DNA of 61,679 bases, from positions 1-61,679 of the forward strand of contig CAZSRX010000026.1 in the NCBI GenBank assembly GCA_964609675.1, given 5' to 3'. Position 1 is the stretch's first letter, and every line of letters starts with the position of its first letter. Below the pieces are notes generated by a model. The model was not told where the DNA came from and did not search any database. It saw nothing but the letters and a program-made list of their open reading frames with translations. Below, piece by piece: positions 54,167 to 61,679 of the stretch. Origin of the DNA: CAZSRX01 sp964609675 [NCBI: uncultured Bacteroidota bacterium]. Its GTDB lineage: Bacteria; CLD3; SB21. A program made the position numbers and the translations under genes.

Positions 54167-55594
54167 TTAAGTTAAAGGTTGCGCCGGAAACGTCAGAATA
54201 AATGTCGTTCCGTTTTTTTCTTCAGAAGAAATTGCAATATCACCGTTATTTTCTTCTACAAGTTTTTTTACAATAGCCAGTCCAAGACCCGAACCCTTTT
54301 CTTTGGTGGTGAAGAAAGGGTCAAATATTTTATCTTTAATAGACTCATCAATCCCGTGTCCGTTATCGTGAATTTCGATTTGTACATGGAGAGACTCTTT
54401 TTTTGATGCGACGCGTATTTCGCCATTTGGTTCTATGGAATGAATCGCATTTTCGATAATATTTATTAATATCTGACGGAGATGGCCGGGGTCCACATAC
54501 ACCTGCGGAGCGTGGATAGATTTTATAAAGCGCGTTTTTTTCTTTTCCATGGCCGCGTGAAGGACAGTATAAACGTCGTCCAGTACCGGCTCAATCGGAC
54601 ATACGGAGGGATTGGGATTGTTGGGACGCGCAAAATCGAGAAAATCGATGAGAATTTTTTTCATCACGTCCACTTCGCTGATGATTTTTCTGGTATAGGG
54701 TTTTCGCGCGTCGCTGTCGGGCGTTTCTTTATTTATCAGATGGGCATAAATCTCCACGCCGCCGAGGGGGTTGCGCAATTCATGGGCGACACCGGCTAAC
54801 ATGGTTTTAAGGTATTGATCGCGTCGCAGGATGTTTTTACGCATTTTTTCCATGGTTTCGCCGAGAAAAGCGATCTCGTCTCGGCTGTCGATATCGATGC
54901 GGCTGTCTAATTTGCCGCTGCCGATTTTCTCGGCGGCTTCCATCAGGTGCTTCAGCGGGTTGCTGATTGAGCGCGCAAAATAAAAACCGATGAAAATGGA
55001 TACAAGCACCCCAATAATGCCCACCATCAGCAGGTTCCATTCTATCCGTTTGATGAGATAAAGAAACGTCGCGGAACCGTCCACCGCAATAACGCCTTTA
55101 ATCTCATTGTTGACGATTAACGGAATGAACGCCGTCTTATAAAGCTTTCCGTCATAGCTTTCAAAAAGAACGGTATGCGAAGGCAGGCCTTCCAGCGCTC
55201 TTTCAAATTCATACATATTGTACTTGAGAAACGGATAAGTATAGTTAATTTTAACGCCATCATCGGTATCCATCAGACTCTGGCCGTGGACATTCATGAT
55301 ATAAATTCGTTCCACATCGGTAGCTTCGCGGAGATCAATCAGGCGTTTGCGGAAATTACGATAGGTGCGTGTTTCCTCATCGCCGGGAACCATCATGGAT
55401 ACAAGTTCGGTGTTTATTTGAAGCCCTGCAGCCTGCGCCACGGCCAGAAGTTTTTTCCCTAATTCTTCATCCAGGCTGCTTTCCGTGTACCAGTAGTGCA
55501 GAAGCCCGCTGACACTGAATATCGCCAGACAAAACACGCTGAAGATGACGATGAGTTTATTCTGGATTTTTGAACTTATGAATCGGAAAACCAT
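54167..55594 (-). CDS. Membrane sensor histidine kinase (HAMP-HisKA-HATPase)
   Basis: 475 residues. Two membrane helices (about 12-32 and 185-205) enclose a periplasmic sensor of about 150 residues. A HAMP domain follows (ARSISNPLKHLMEAAEKIG), then HisKA with GVAHELRNPLGGVE (phospho-His) and HATPase_c (NIIENAIHS, HDNGHGIDES, GSGLGLAIVKKLV). No response regulator is adjacent. It heads a two-gene unit with the DUF5683-like protein. Confidence 0.93.
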   Translation of the reverse strand: MVFRFISSKIQNKLIVIFSVFCLAIFSVSGLLHYWYTESSLDEELGKKLLAVAQAAGLQINTELVSMMVPGDEETRTYRNFRKRLIDLREATDVERIYIMNVHGQSLMDTDDGVKINYTYPFLKYNMYEFERALEGLPSHTVLFESYDGKLYKTAFIPLIVNNEIKGVIAVDGSATFLYLIKRIEWNLLMVGIIGVLVSIFIGFYFARSISNPLKHLMEAAEKIGSGKLDSRIDIDSRDEIAFLGETMEKMRKNILRRDQYLKTMLAGVAHELRNPLGGVEIYAHLINKETPDSDARKPYTRKIISEVDVMKKILIDFLDFARPNNPNPSVCPIEPVLDDVYTVLHAAMEKKKTRFIKSIHAPQVYVDPGHLRQILINIIENAIHSIEPNGEIRVASKKESLHVQIEIHDNGHGIDESIKDKIFDPFFTTKEKGSGLGLAIVKKLVEENNGDIAISSEEKNGTTFILTFPAQPLT

Positions 55595-55718
55595 TCCAAC
55601 GATCTTAAGTTGGTAAAAATAATTAACTACAATTTATGTAAATCGTTGTATTTATCAAGGATAAAAAATCGGATTCACATATTTAAGGTTAACAGCCGTT
55701 CGGATTCGGAAAGTACAG

Positions 55719-57140
55719 TCATTTTGTTTCCATAAGGTATTTATGAATAGCCGCAGCCGCTTTTCGTCCGGCACCCATCGCAAGTATTACGGTAGCGCCT
55801 CCGGTAACGATGTCGCCTCCCGCAAAAACGCCCTTTTTGGAAGTTTCCATAGTTGTATCATTAACTATAATATTGCCCCATTTATTGAACTCCAGATCCG
55901 GCGTGGTCTGGCGGATGATGGGATTGGAACCGTTGCCGATGGCAACTACCGCAACGTCAATGTCGAGTATGTATTCCGATCCCGGTACCGGTACCGGCCG
56001 GCGCCGGCCGCTGGCATCCGGTTCGCCCAGTTGCATACGCTGAAGGCGTACGCCGTGCAACCACCCGTTGTCGTCGCCTAAAAATTCCGTCGGATTACTT
56101 AATACAATGAACTGAATGCCCTCCTCCTTGGCATGATGAACTTCTTCTATGCGGGCAGGCATTTCTTCCTCAGAACGGCGATAAATAATATAGGCGTTTT
56201 TAGCGCCAAGGCGCTTGGAGGTGCGTACCGCGTCCATAGCTGTATTGCCGCCGCCAAACACGGCAACATTTTTATCGCGGATGTTAAAAATCGGCGTGTC
56301 ATATTCCGGAAATTTATATGCTTTCATAAGATTCACGCGGGTCAGGAATTCATTTGATGAATACACGCCGTTAAGATTTTCGCCGGGAATATTCATAAAA
56401 TAGGGGAGACCCGCGCCGACCGCGATAAAAACCGCATCATATCCGCTTGCCAGTAGTTCGTCCACGGTGTCGGTGAGTCCTATGACGGCGTTCGTTACAA
56501 ATTCCACACCCAGCTTAGCCAGAGCCTCCACTTCGGCTTTTACAATAGCCTTGGGCAATCGGAATTCAGGAATGCCGTAGATTAAAACGCCGCCAAGCTC
56601 GTGCAGGGCTTCAAATACCGTTACTTTATGGCCAAGCTGAATGAGATCGCCGGCACAACTTAATCCCGCCGGCCCGCTGCCTACAATGGCGACCTTTTTG
56701 CCGGTCGGCGGCTGTACTTCAGGTGTACGAATGCCTACATGCTCGCGTTCAAAATCAGCGACAAAACGTTCTAATCGCCCGATAGCGACGGACTCGCCTT
56801 TGGCAGCCAGGACACATTTAACTTCACACTGCTCCTCCTGAGGACATACACGGCCGCAAACCGCCGGCAGAGCGTTATCTTCTTTAATCTTGGCCGCGGC
56901 GCCCAGATAATCGCCCTCGGAGACCAGTTTGATGAAGTCTCTTATCTTTACGCCAACCGGGCAGCCTTCCACACATTTAGGTTTAGGACATTGCAGGCAA
57001 CGCAAGGCCTCCAGTTTGGCTATTTCTTCGGTATAACCCAGATTGACTTCATTGAAATTTTTATTACGGACATCCGCATCCTGTTCCGGTATAGGCTGAC
57101 GCGGAATTTTCATTCGTTCGGCTTTGGAAAGTTCAGCCAT
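55719..57140 (-). CDS. NfnB/GltD-like NADPH-linked oxidoreductase subunit
   Basis: 473 residues. The N-terminal [4Fe-4S] ferredoxin-like domain has CLQCPKPKCVEGCPVG and CGRVCPQEEQCEVKC. Two Rossmann domains follow: FAD GSGPAGLSCAGDL and NADP-type GGGNTAMDAVRTSKRLG. It starts 39 bases after the flavin/NAD subunit ends. Together they match NfnAB (NADH-dependent ferredoxin:NADP+ oxidoreductase) or the archaeal-type sulfide dehydrogenase. Without a large GOGAT subunit nearby, glutamate synthase is less likely. Confidence 0.88.
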   Translation of the reverse strand: MAELSKAERMKIPRQPIPEQDADVRNKNFNEVNLGYTEEIAKLEALRCLQCPKPKCVEGCPVGVKIRDFIKLVSEGDYLGAAAKIKEDNALPAVCGRVCPQEEQCEVKCVLAAKGESVAIGRLERFVADFEREHVGIRTPEVQPPTGKKVAIVGSGPAGLSCAGDLIQLGHKVTVFEALHELGGVLIYGIPEFRLPKAIVKAEVEALAKLGVEFVTNAVIGLTDTVDELLASGYDAVFIAVGAGLPYFMNIPGENLNGVYSSNEFLTRVNLMKAYKFPEYDTPIFNIRDKNVAVFGGGNTAMDAVRTSKRLGAKNAYIIYRRSEEEMPARIEEVHHAKEEGIQFIVLSNPTEFLGDDNGWLHGVRLQRMQLGEPDASGRRRPVPVPGSEYILDIDVAVVAIGNGSNPIIRQTTPDLEFNKWGNIIVNDTTMETSKKGVFAGGDIVTGGATVILAMGAGRKAAAAIHKYLMETK

Positions 57141-57179
57141 GCATGACTCCTTGGCGCATATAGACGGCTTGAATGTGCA

Positions 57180-58028
57180 TTAAAGTTTCTTTATCTCTTC
57201 TTCCAGATGGCAGAGATGTTGCTGTAAGGCCGTGTTTTCTTCGGTACGGTAGGTCTTATTCCGGTTTTCAAGAACTTTGAAGTCCACAAGATGAGCGTCA
57301 AATTCCGGTCCGTCCACGCAGACAAAAACGGTCTTATTGTCTACCGTAGCCCGGCAGCCGCCGCACATACCGGTGCCGTCCACCATGATCGGATTCAGAC
57401 TCACGACCGTCTTGATACCGTACGGCCGGGTGGTTTCAGCAACCGCTTTCATCATAGGGATCGGTCCGATGGCAAGGACAAAATCAATTTTACGCCCGCT
57501 GTCAATCAGGTCCTTCAGCTTTTGCGTGACAAACCCTTTATAGCCGTAACTGCCGTCATCGGTGGTGGGATAGACTTCATCGCATATCTTTCGCATTTCT
57601 TCTTCCAGAATAACAAACTCTTTAGTCCTGCCGCCGATAATGGCTATCGTATGGTTGCCGGCCTGTTTCAGCGCGACCGCCGTAGGATAAGCAATAGCGG
57701 TACCCACGCCGCCCCCAATGCTGACCGCCGTGCCGAACTTTTCAATATGAGAGGCTTTACCCAGGGGCCCTACCACATCGAGAATGGTATCCCCGGTTTG
57801 AAGCGTGTTGAGTTCACGTGTGGTTTTTCCGATTCCCTGAACAATAATCGTTATGGTGCCGTCTTCCACAGAAGCATCGGCGATGGTCAGCGGGATACGT
57901 TCCCCCATATTATTGATTCGAACGATAACAAATTGACCCGGCTTTCTTTTCTGAGCTATTTTCGGAGCTTCAATTCTAAATTTTTTTATATTACTGGCAA
58001 GAAAAACCGCTTCTTTAATTTTGAACAT
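57180..58028 (-). CDS. NfnA/PyrK-like FAD/NAD-binding subunit with [2Fe-2S] cluster
   Basis: 282 residues from ATG 58028 (MFKIKEAVFLASNIKKF), the start expected by homology. An upstream in-frame ATG at 58097 would add 23 phenylalanine/lysine-rich residues and is rejected. Features: a FAD-binding RIPLTIADA, NAD-binding GGGVGTAIAYPTAVALKQAG, and C-terminal cysteines GMCGGCRA and FVCVDGP for a [2Fe-2S] cluster. It works with the following gene in flavin-based electron bifurcation or sulfide/NADP redox. Confidence 0.88.
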   Translation of the reverse strand: MFKIKEAVFLASNIKKFRIEAPKIAQKRKPGQFVIVRINNMGERIPLTIADASVEDGTITIIVQGIGKTTRELNTLQTGDTILDVVGPLGKASHIEKFGTAVSIGGGVGTAIAYPTAVALKQAGNHTIAIIGGRTKEFVILEEEMRKICDEVYPTTDDGSYGYKGFVTQKLKDLIDSGRKIDFVLAIGPIPMMKAVAETTRPYGIKTVVSLNPIMVDGTGMCGGCRATVDNKTVFVCVDGPEFDAHLVDFKVLENRNKTYRTEENTALQQHLCHLEEEIKKL

Positions 58029-58203
58029 ACCTGAATTTTCTTCAAAATAATTGTTAAATAATTTTAAAAATTTCTCGAAAAAACATTTTAAATTCAAACA
58101 ATTTATTAATTTCAGTAAAAAACGTAGATTTGATCATTATCTCTGTAGTTTGAATATCTCGTTTTTTATTTTGTTTCAATTCAAAGTAAAAAAAAATAAT
58201 ATC

Positions 58204-58232
58204 TTGACTTTATTTTTTGCGAAAACTATATT
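58204..58232 (+). promoter_or_regulatory. secD promoter
   Basis: TTGACT (58204-58209), 17 bp, TATATT (58227-58232), about 58 bp before the secD ATG, which has GGAGG upstream. Confidence 0.7.
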
Positions 58233-58289
58233 AGCCGGCTTATGAAATAAACCTGTATAAATTATTAATATTCCGGAGGTCAATTACTG

Positions 58290-60257
58290 ATGATTAAGGA
58301 CAAAAAAATTAGACTGGCGATTATAATCATTTTATCGTTGTTATCACTCTGGGCTTTATGGCCAACCTTCAAGTTTTATTCTTTAACCGAAGATGAAAAA
58401 GCAGAACTTAACAAAACGGCAGAGGGCAATAAGGTGTATATGGATTTACAGGCAAAATCCATTAACCTTGGACTTGACCTCAAGGGCGGTATCCGGCTGG
58501 TCATGGAAGCGGATCTGGTAACCCTTTATGAAAACCTGGCTAAGACCAAGGGGGTGCAGTTTACTCAATTGTTTGAAGCCGCGGCCGAAGAATATCGCAA
58601 GGACCCGTATTCCAATTTTGCCGAACTGCTTCAAAAACATTTCTCGGAAGCCAATGTCGAAATGACGGCTTACTGGGGAGAAAAATACAAAGATAATGCC
58701 GGTGTGGTTAAATTTTTAAATCAGGAAGGGCTTGATGCCGTAGACCGTGCCCAACAAATTATCCGCAACCGCGTGGATCAGTTTGGTGTTAGTGAACCCA
58801 GCATACAAAAACAGGGTGATCACCGTATTATTGTCGAGCTTCCCGGTTTAGAAGATCCCAAACAGGCGAAGAATCTAATCCAGCAAACCGCGCTGCTTGA
58901 GTTCAAATTACTGCGTGAACCGCAGGAACAAATGACTGCTTTTGAACGCATTGATAAATATCTGCTGAGGGCCGATTCGGCTATGATTAAGGCCGATACA
59001 TCCAGGATAAGTGTAACGGGCACTGCCGGCCAAAAAGATACCGCTAAAGAAGTATCGGGCCTTAAAGCCGAGCTGGCCAAAGCCGAAACCGATACGTCTT
59101 CCAAAGATTCCGCATCTTTCAGCGCATTGAAGGATAAACCGTTTTCCAAGTTTATTATACCGCAACAGGTTGGCCAGCATCATGCCGATTTTTATGTGGC
59201 GGAACAGGATGTGGAATTTATCAAACTTTTATTATATGAAAAAATCGGCGACCGGATTAAAATCAAACCCGGCATACAGGAAGCCATAGGCGAGAACAAC
59301 GAGATTCTGTTCAGCCATAAGCCGATCCATCAGGGCTATTATGCGCTGTATGTGGTCAAGAAAGCCGCGGAATTATCCGGTTCGGTCATTACGGAGGCCA
59401 AACAGGATATCTATCAGGGAATGGATCCCGGTATGGCCGGCCGTGCCATCGTAACGCTTAAGATGACCGATGAAGGCGCCAAGAAATGGGCTGTGATAAC
59501 CGGCGCCAATGTCGGCAAGCGGGTGGCGGTGGTGCTCGACAATCGCGTACAGTCTGCTCCGAACATACAGGAAAAAATTTCAGGAGGTAATACGCAAATC
59601 ACCGGTATGGACAATATCGAAGAAGCCAAAGCGTTGGCCATAGCGTTGCGTGCAGGTTCGCTTCCGGCGCCTCTGAAAATTATGGAGGAACGGACCATCG
59701 GACCCTCGCTGGGTGAAGACTCCATCAACAGCGGTAAATTATCCAGTTATGTGGCTATTATTTTAGTCGCTCTGGCTATGCTGATTTATTACCATCTGGC
59801 CGGTGCCGTTGCTAATTTATCGCTTATTTTCAATGTCCTGTTCCTGCTGGGAATATTAACCGGTTTCGGTTTTACGCTTACGTTACCCGGCATTGCCGGC
59901 ATCGTGCTGACGCTGGGTATGGCCGTAGATGCTAACGTGTTAATTTATGAGCGCATTCGTGAGGAAATCCGTCTGGGCAAAACCGTCCGCGCTTCCATCG
60001 AAGCCGGATTCTCCAAAGCTTTTGTTACTATTCTGGACGCGAACCTTACGACTTTTGGTACAGGGTTGGTTCTTTATCAGTTTGGTACGGGCCCGATTAA
60101 GGGTTTTGCCCTGACGCTTATGATCGGTATCATTACAACGATCTTTACGGCGGTATTTGTTACCCGCGTGTTTCTTGACTTGATTTATGAGCGTCAGACT
60201 TCGGATAGAAAACTGAGCATAGGGATTTCTTATTCCGCTGCGAAAAGCAATGCGTAA
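58290..60257 (+). CDS. secD: Protein translocase subunit SecD
   Basis: 655 residues, six membrane helices. GLDLKGGIRLVME near the N-terminus and RNRVDQFGVSEPSIQKQGDHRIIVELPG are the P1 signature. The C-terminal core has GMAVDANVLIYERIREE. The P1 region contains an inserted Ala/Lys/Thr/Asp stretch of about 50 residues (around 250-290). It draws proton-motive force to aid Sec export. secF follows after 38 bases. Confidence 0.96.
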   Translation: MIKDKKIRLAIIIILSLLSLWALWPTFKFYSLTEDEKAELNKTAEGNKVYMDLQAKSINLGLDLKGGIRLVMEADLVTLYENLAKTKGVQFTQLFEAAAEEYRKDPYSNFAELLQKHFSEANVEMTAYWGEKYKDNAGVVKFLNQEGLDAVDRAQQIIRNRVDQFGVSEPSIQKQGDHRIIVELPGLEDPKQAKNLIQQTALLEFKLLREPQEQMTAFERIDKYLLRADSAMIKADTSRISVTGTAGQKDTAKEVSGLKAELAKAETDTSSKDSASFSALKDKPFSKFIIPQQVGQHHADFYVAEQDVEFIKLLLYEKIGDRIKIKPGIQEAIGENNEILFSHKPIHQGYYALYVVKKAAELSGSVITEAKQDIYQGMDPGMAGRAIVTLKMTDEGAKKWAVITGANVGKRVAVVLDNRVQSAPNIQEKISGGNTQITGMDNIEEAKALAIALRAGSLPAPLKIMEERTIGPSLGEDSINSGKLSSYVAIILVALAMLIYYHLAGAVANLSLIFNVLFLLGILTGFGFTLTLPGIAGIVLTLGMAVDANVLIYERIREEIRLGKTVRASIEAGFSKAFVTILDANLTTFGTGLVLYQFGTGPIKGFALTLMIGIITTIFTAVFVTRVFLDLIYERQTSDRKLSIGISYSAAKSNA

Positions 60258-60295
60258 ATATTTAACACAGTATTAAGGTATAAGGAGTTATATAA

Positions 60296-61192
60296 ATGGA
60301 ATTCTTCAAAAATCCGAATTACAAATTCGTTTCAAATCGTTTTAAAGCCTATATGCTATCCGGGACAATCATACTTATCAGTATAGGTATATTTGTCACT
60401 ATTGGTCTGAATTACGGCGTGGATTTTGCCGGCGGCACCTCGCTGGAACTTAAGTTTGAACAACCCGTTGAACTCGAAAAAGTCCGAACGGTACTATCCT
60501 CTAAATTTCAGACTGACCGTGTGCAGAGTTTCGGCGCTCCGGATGAGGTTTTAGTTCATGTCATCGAGCAAAATGACAAAGTCGCTCCGGATATTGTGGC
60601 GTTGCTTGAGCAGCATTTTACCGGAAATAAAATTGAAGTGCGTTCGGTCAGTCAGGTAGGTCCCAAAATCGGGCAGGAACTCAAGACCGCTGCGGTTTGG
60701 GCAACCATTTGGGGCTTGATTTTCATCGTGGTTTATCTGGCCATCCGGTTTCAGTGGAAATGGGGACTCGCGGCTGTCGTGGCTTTGGCGCATGACGTGA
60801 TTATCACGCTGGGTCTGTTTGTGGCGCTGCAACTGGAGTTCTCACTGGCCGCTGTTGCCGCCATCCTTACCATTATCGGTTATTCCGTCAACGATACTAT
60901 TGTGATCTTTGACCGTATCCGCGAGAATATCCGCATGATGAAACGGGGAAGCAGTTTTGAAGATGTTGTAGACATCAGCATCAATCAGACGTTGAGCCGA
61001 ACCATCATGACATCGGCGCTGACCTTGCTCTCCGTCATTGCATTGCTCATTCTTGGCGGGGAAGTGCTGCGGGTGTTTGCGTGGGCGCTGTTTACCGGTA
61101 TCATTGTCGGCACCTATTCCTCGGTGTTTGTCGCCAGCCCGATCCTGATTGAATGGAAAGCCGGCGATGACCTTAAAGCAAAGATGAAATAA
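60296..61192 (+). CDS. secF: Protein translocase subunit SecF
   Basis: 298 residues, six membrane helices. GVDFAGGTSLELKF (P1 motif) and GYSVNDTIVIFDRIREN are conserved. It forms the SecDF complex with the upstream gene. Confidence 0.96.
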   Translation: MEFFKNPNYKFVSNRFKAYMLSGTIILISIGIFVTIGLNYGVDFAGGTSLELKFEQPVELEKVRTVLSSKFQTDRVQSFGAPDEVLVHVIEQNDKVAPDIVALLEQHFTGNKIEVRSVSQVGPKIGQELKTAAVWATIWGLIFIVVYLAIRFQWKWGLAAVVALAHDVIITLGLFVALQLEFSLAAVAAILTIIGYSVNDTIVIFDRIRENIRMMKRGSSFEDVVDISINQTLSRTIMTSALTLLSVIALLILGGEVLRVFAWALFTGIIVGTYSSVFVASPILIEWKAGDDLKAKMK

Positions 61193-61218
61193 CATTTATA
61201 TGTCAAACAGGATGTTTT

Positions 61219-61557
61219 ATGCAGTTTAAAATGAGCGAAACCGCGGGCATCAGTGTCATCGAAGTTGAAGGCAATATCCTCGGCGGGGCCGACGCTTCGC
61301 AGTTAAATGATATCGTCCACAAACTGATTAAGGAAGGTAAAAAGAATTTTGTGATCAGCCTGCGTTCGGTCGACCTTATCAACAGTTCCGGTCTGGGCAT
61401 TTTAATCAGTAACCTGACCAACGTAAAAAACAACGGCGGCGATATGCGTCTGGCCGAACTGACCGACAAGGTGAAACAGGTACTGACGATCACCAAGCTT
61501 TCATCCGTCTTTAAAGTGTTTGCCTCCATTGATGAAGCCGTTAAAAGCTTTGCGTGA
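61219..61557 (+). CDS. STAS-domain anti-anti-sigma-factor-like protein
   Basis: 112 residues. SpoIIAA-type STAS domain: VIEVEGNILGGADASQL, then SLRSVDLINSSGLGILIS, with the phosphorylatable Ser in SSGLG. It may bind an anti-sigma kinase, and no such kinase is adjacent. Last gene of the secDF run, before the terminator at 61571-61603. Confidence 0.9.
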   Translation: MQFKMSETAGISVIEVEGNILGGADASQLNDIVHKLIKEGKKNFVISLRSVDLINSSGLGILISNLTNVKNNGGDMRLAELTDKVKQVLTITKLSSVFKVFASIDEAVKSFA

Positions 61558-61570
61558 CTTTTTTTCAAAT

Positions 61571-61603
61571 ACCACCCAAAATCCATCAGGGATTTTGGGT
61601 GGT
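61571..61603 (+). terminator. Rho-independent terminator of secD-secF-STAS
   Basis: ACCACCCAAAATCC, loop ATCAG, GGATTTTGGGTGGT: 14-bp perfect stem followed by TTTTTATT. Confidence 0.92.
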
Positions 61604-61653
61604 TTTTATTATTCACCATTCTTATTAAACCCGGAATTGTCATTACAGAATAA

Positions 61654-61676
61654 TTTCTAATGGCCGCCATTAGAAA
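61654..61676. repeat. Perfect 11-bp inverted repeat at the right edge
   Basis: TTTCTAATGGC, one C, GCCATTAGAAA. It may be an operator for a gene beyond the window or part of a dispersed repeat. Context is cut off. Confidence 0.5.
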
Positions 61677-61679
61677 AAT

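Noticed and set aside
57600-57660. Possible glutamate synthase small subunit pairing with GOGAT
   Set aside because: No large GltB-type subunit is present; the adjacent [2Fe-2S]/FAD subunit fits an NfnAB-like pair better.

Overview
The window reads as a stretch of a Gram-negative bacterial chromosome, mid-40s to about 50% GC, with no insertion sequence, prophage or CRISPR array visible. The mixture of a Reg_prop/Y_Y_Y sensor kinase, a PEGA-type Ser/Thr kinase, lipoproteins, SecDF, hpnCDE squalene synthesis, FeoAB, an NfnAB-like pair and DUF6132/DUF2892 proteins points to an anaerobic or micro-oxic member of the Fibrobacterota-Chlorobiota-Bacteroidota side of the tree (KSB1, Marinimicrobia or Calditrichota-like). 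That placement is inference. Several promoters fit the sigma-70 consensus closely (TTGACA-like, 16-17 bp, TATAAT-like), and TTG and GTG starts are common.

Layout. 1-2340: a hybrid histidine kinase open to the left edge. 2344-4886: iron-uptake operon feoA-feoB-Cys-rich protein behind a strong promoter overlapped by a 31-bp palindrome. 4905-6547: a zinc-ribbon-like protein, then a DUF302 / small membrane protein / DUF6132 / DUF2892 cluster. The small protein carries an in-frame TGA followed by a SECIS-like hairpin and is a candidate selenoprotein. 6613-8864: a membrane glycosyltransferase and a GT2 enzyme. 9029-13726: a PEGA Ser/Thr kinase, a TPR-type lipoprotein and an FHA-GAF adenylate cyclase in one operon. 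14430-20628: a small membrane protein, an ion transporter, a GNAT-nitrilase fusion and hpnCDE. 20668-24746: a baeRF-type release-factor-like protein, a TIGR01212 radical SAM protein and an MFS exporter. 24872-24941: tRNA-Gln. 25301-29429: a large propeller sensor kinase coupled to xth. 29568-38916: one roughly 9-kb co-directional run, HNH-trpS-two paralogous membrane proteins-scpA-scpB-GrdB-like-rluB-cmk-DUF58. 38949-41537: an orphan ParA ATPase between two V4R-like proteins. 41730-48803: a PTPS-III-like enzyme, a phosphodiesterase/phosphatase, a VOC protein, two small secreted or membrane proteins, lysine 6-aminotransferase with a possible attenuator, and an ECF-like/THEP1 fusion. 48940-50792: tRNA-Pro and parAB. 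50885-55594: a methyltransferase, a GT-C-like protein, a DUF5683-like protein and a sensor kinase. 55719-58028: the NfnAB-like pair. 58204-61603: secD-secF-STAS, closed by a terminator.

The observations I rate highest are the candidate selenoprotein, the ParA/V4R operon, the ScpA with a roughly 400-residue acidic tail and basic C-terminal helix, the short upstream ORF plus Shine-Dalgarno-sequestering pairing before lysine 6-aminotransferase, and the GrdB-like protein that has lost both redox residues. All functional names come from reading motifs by eye. No database search was run.
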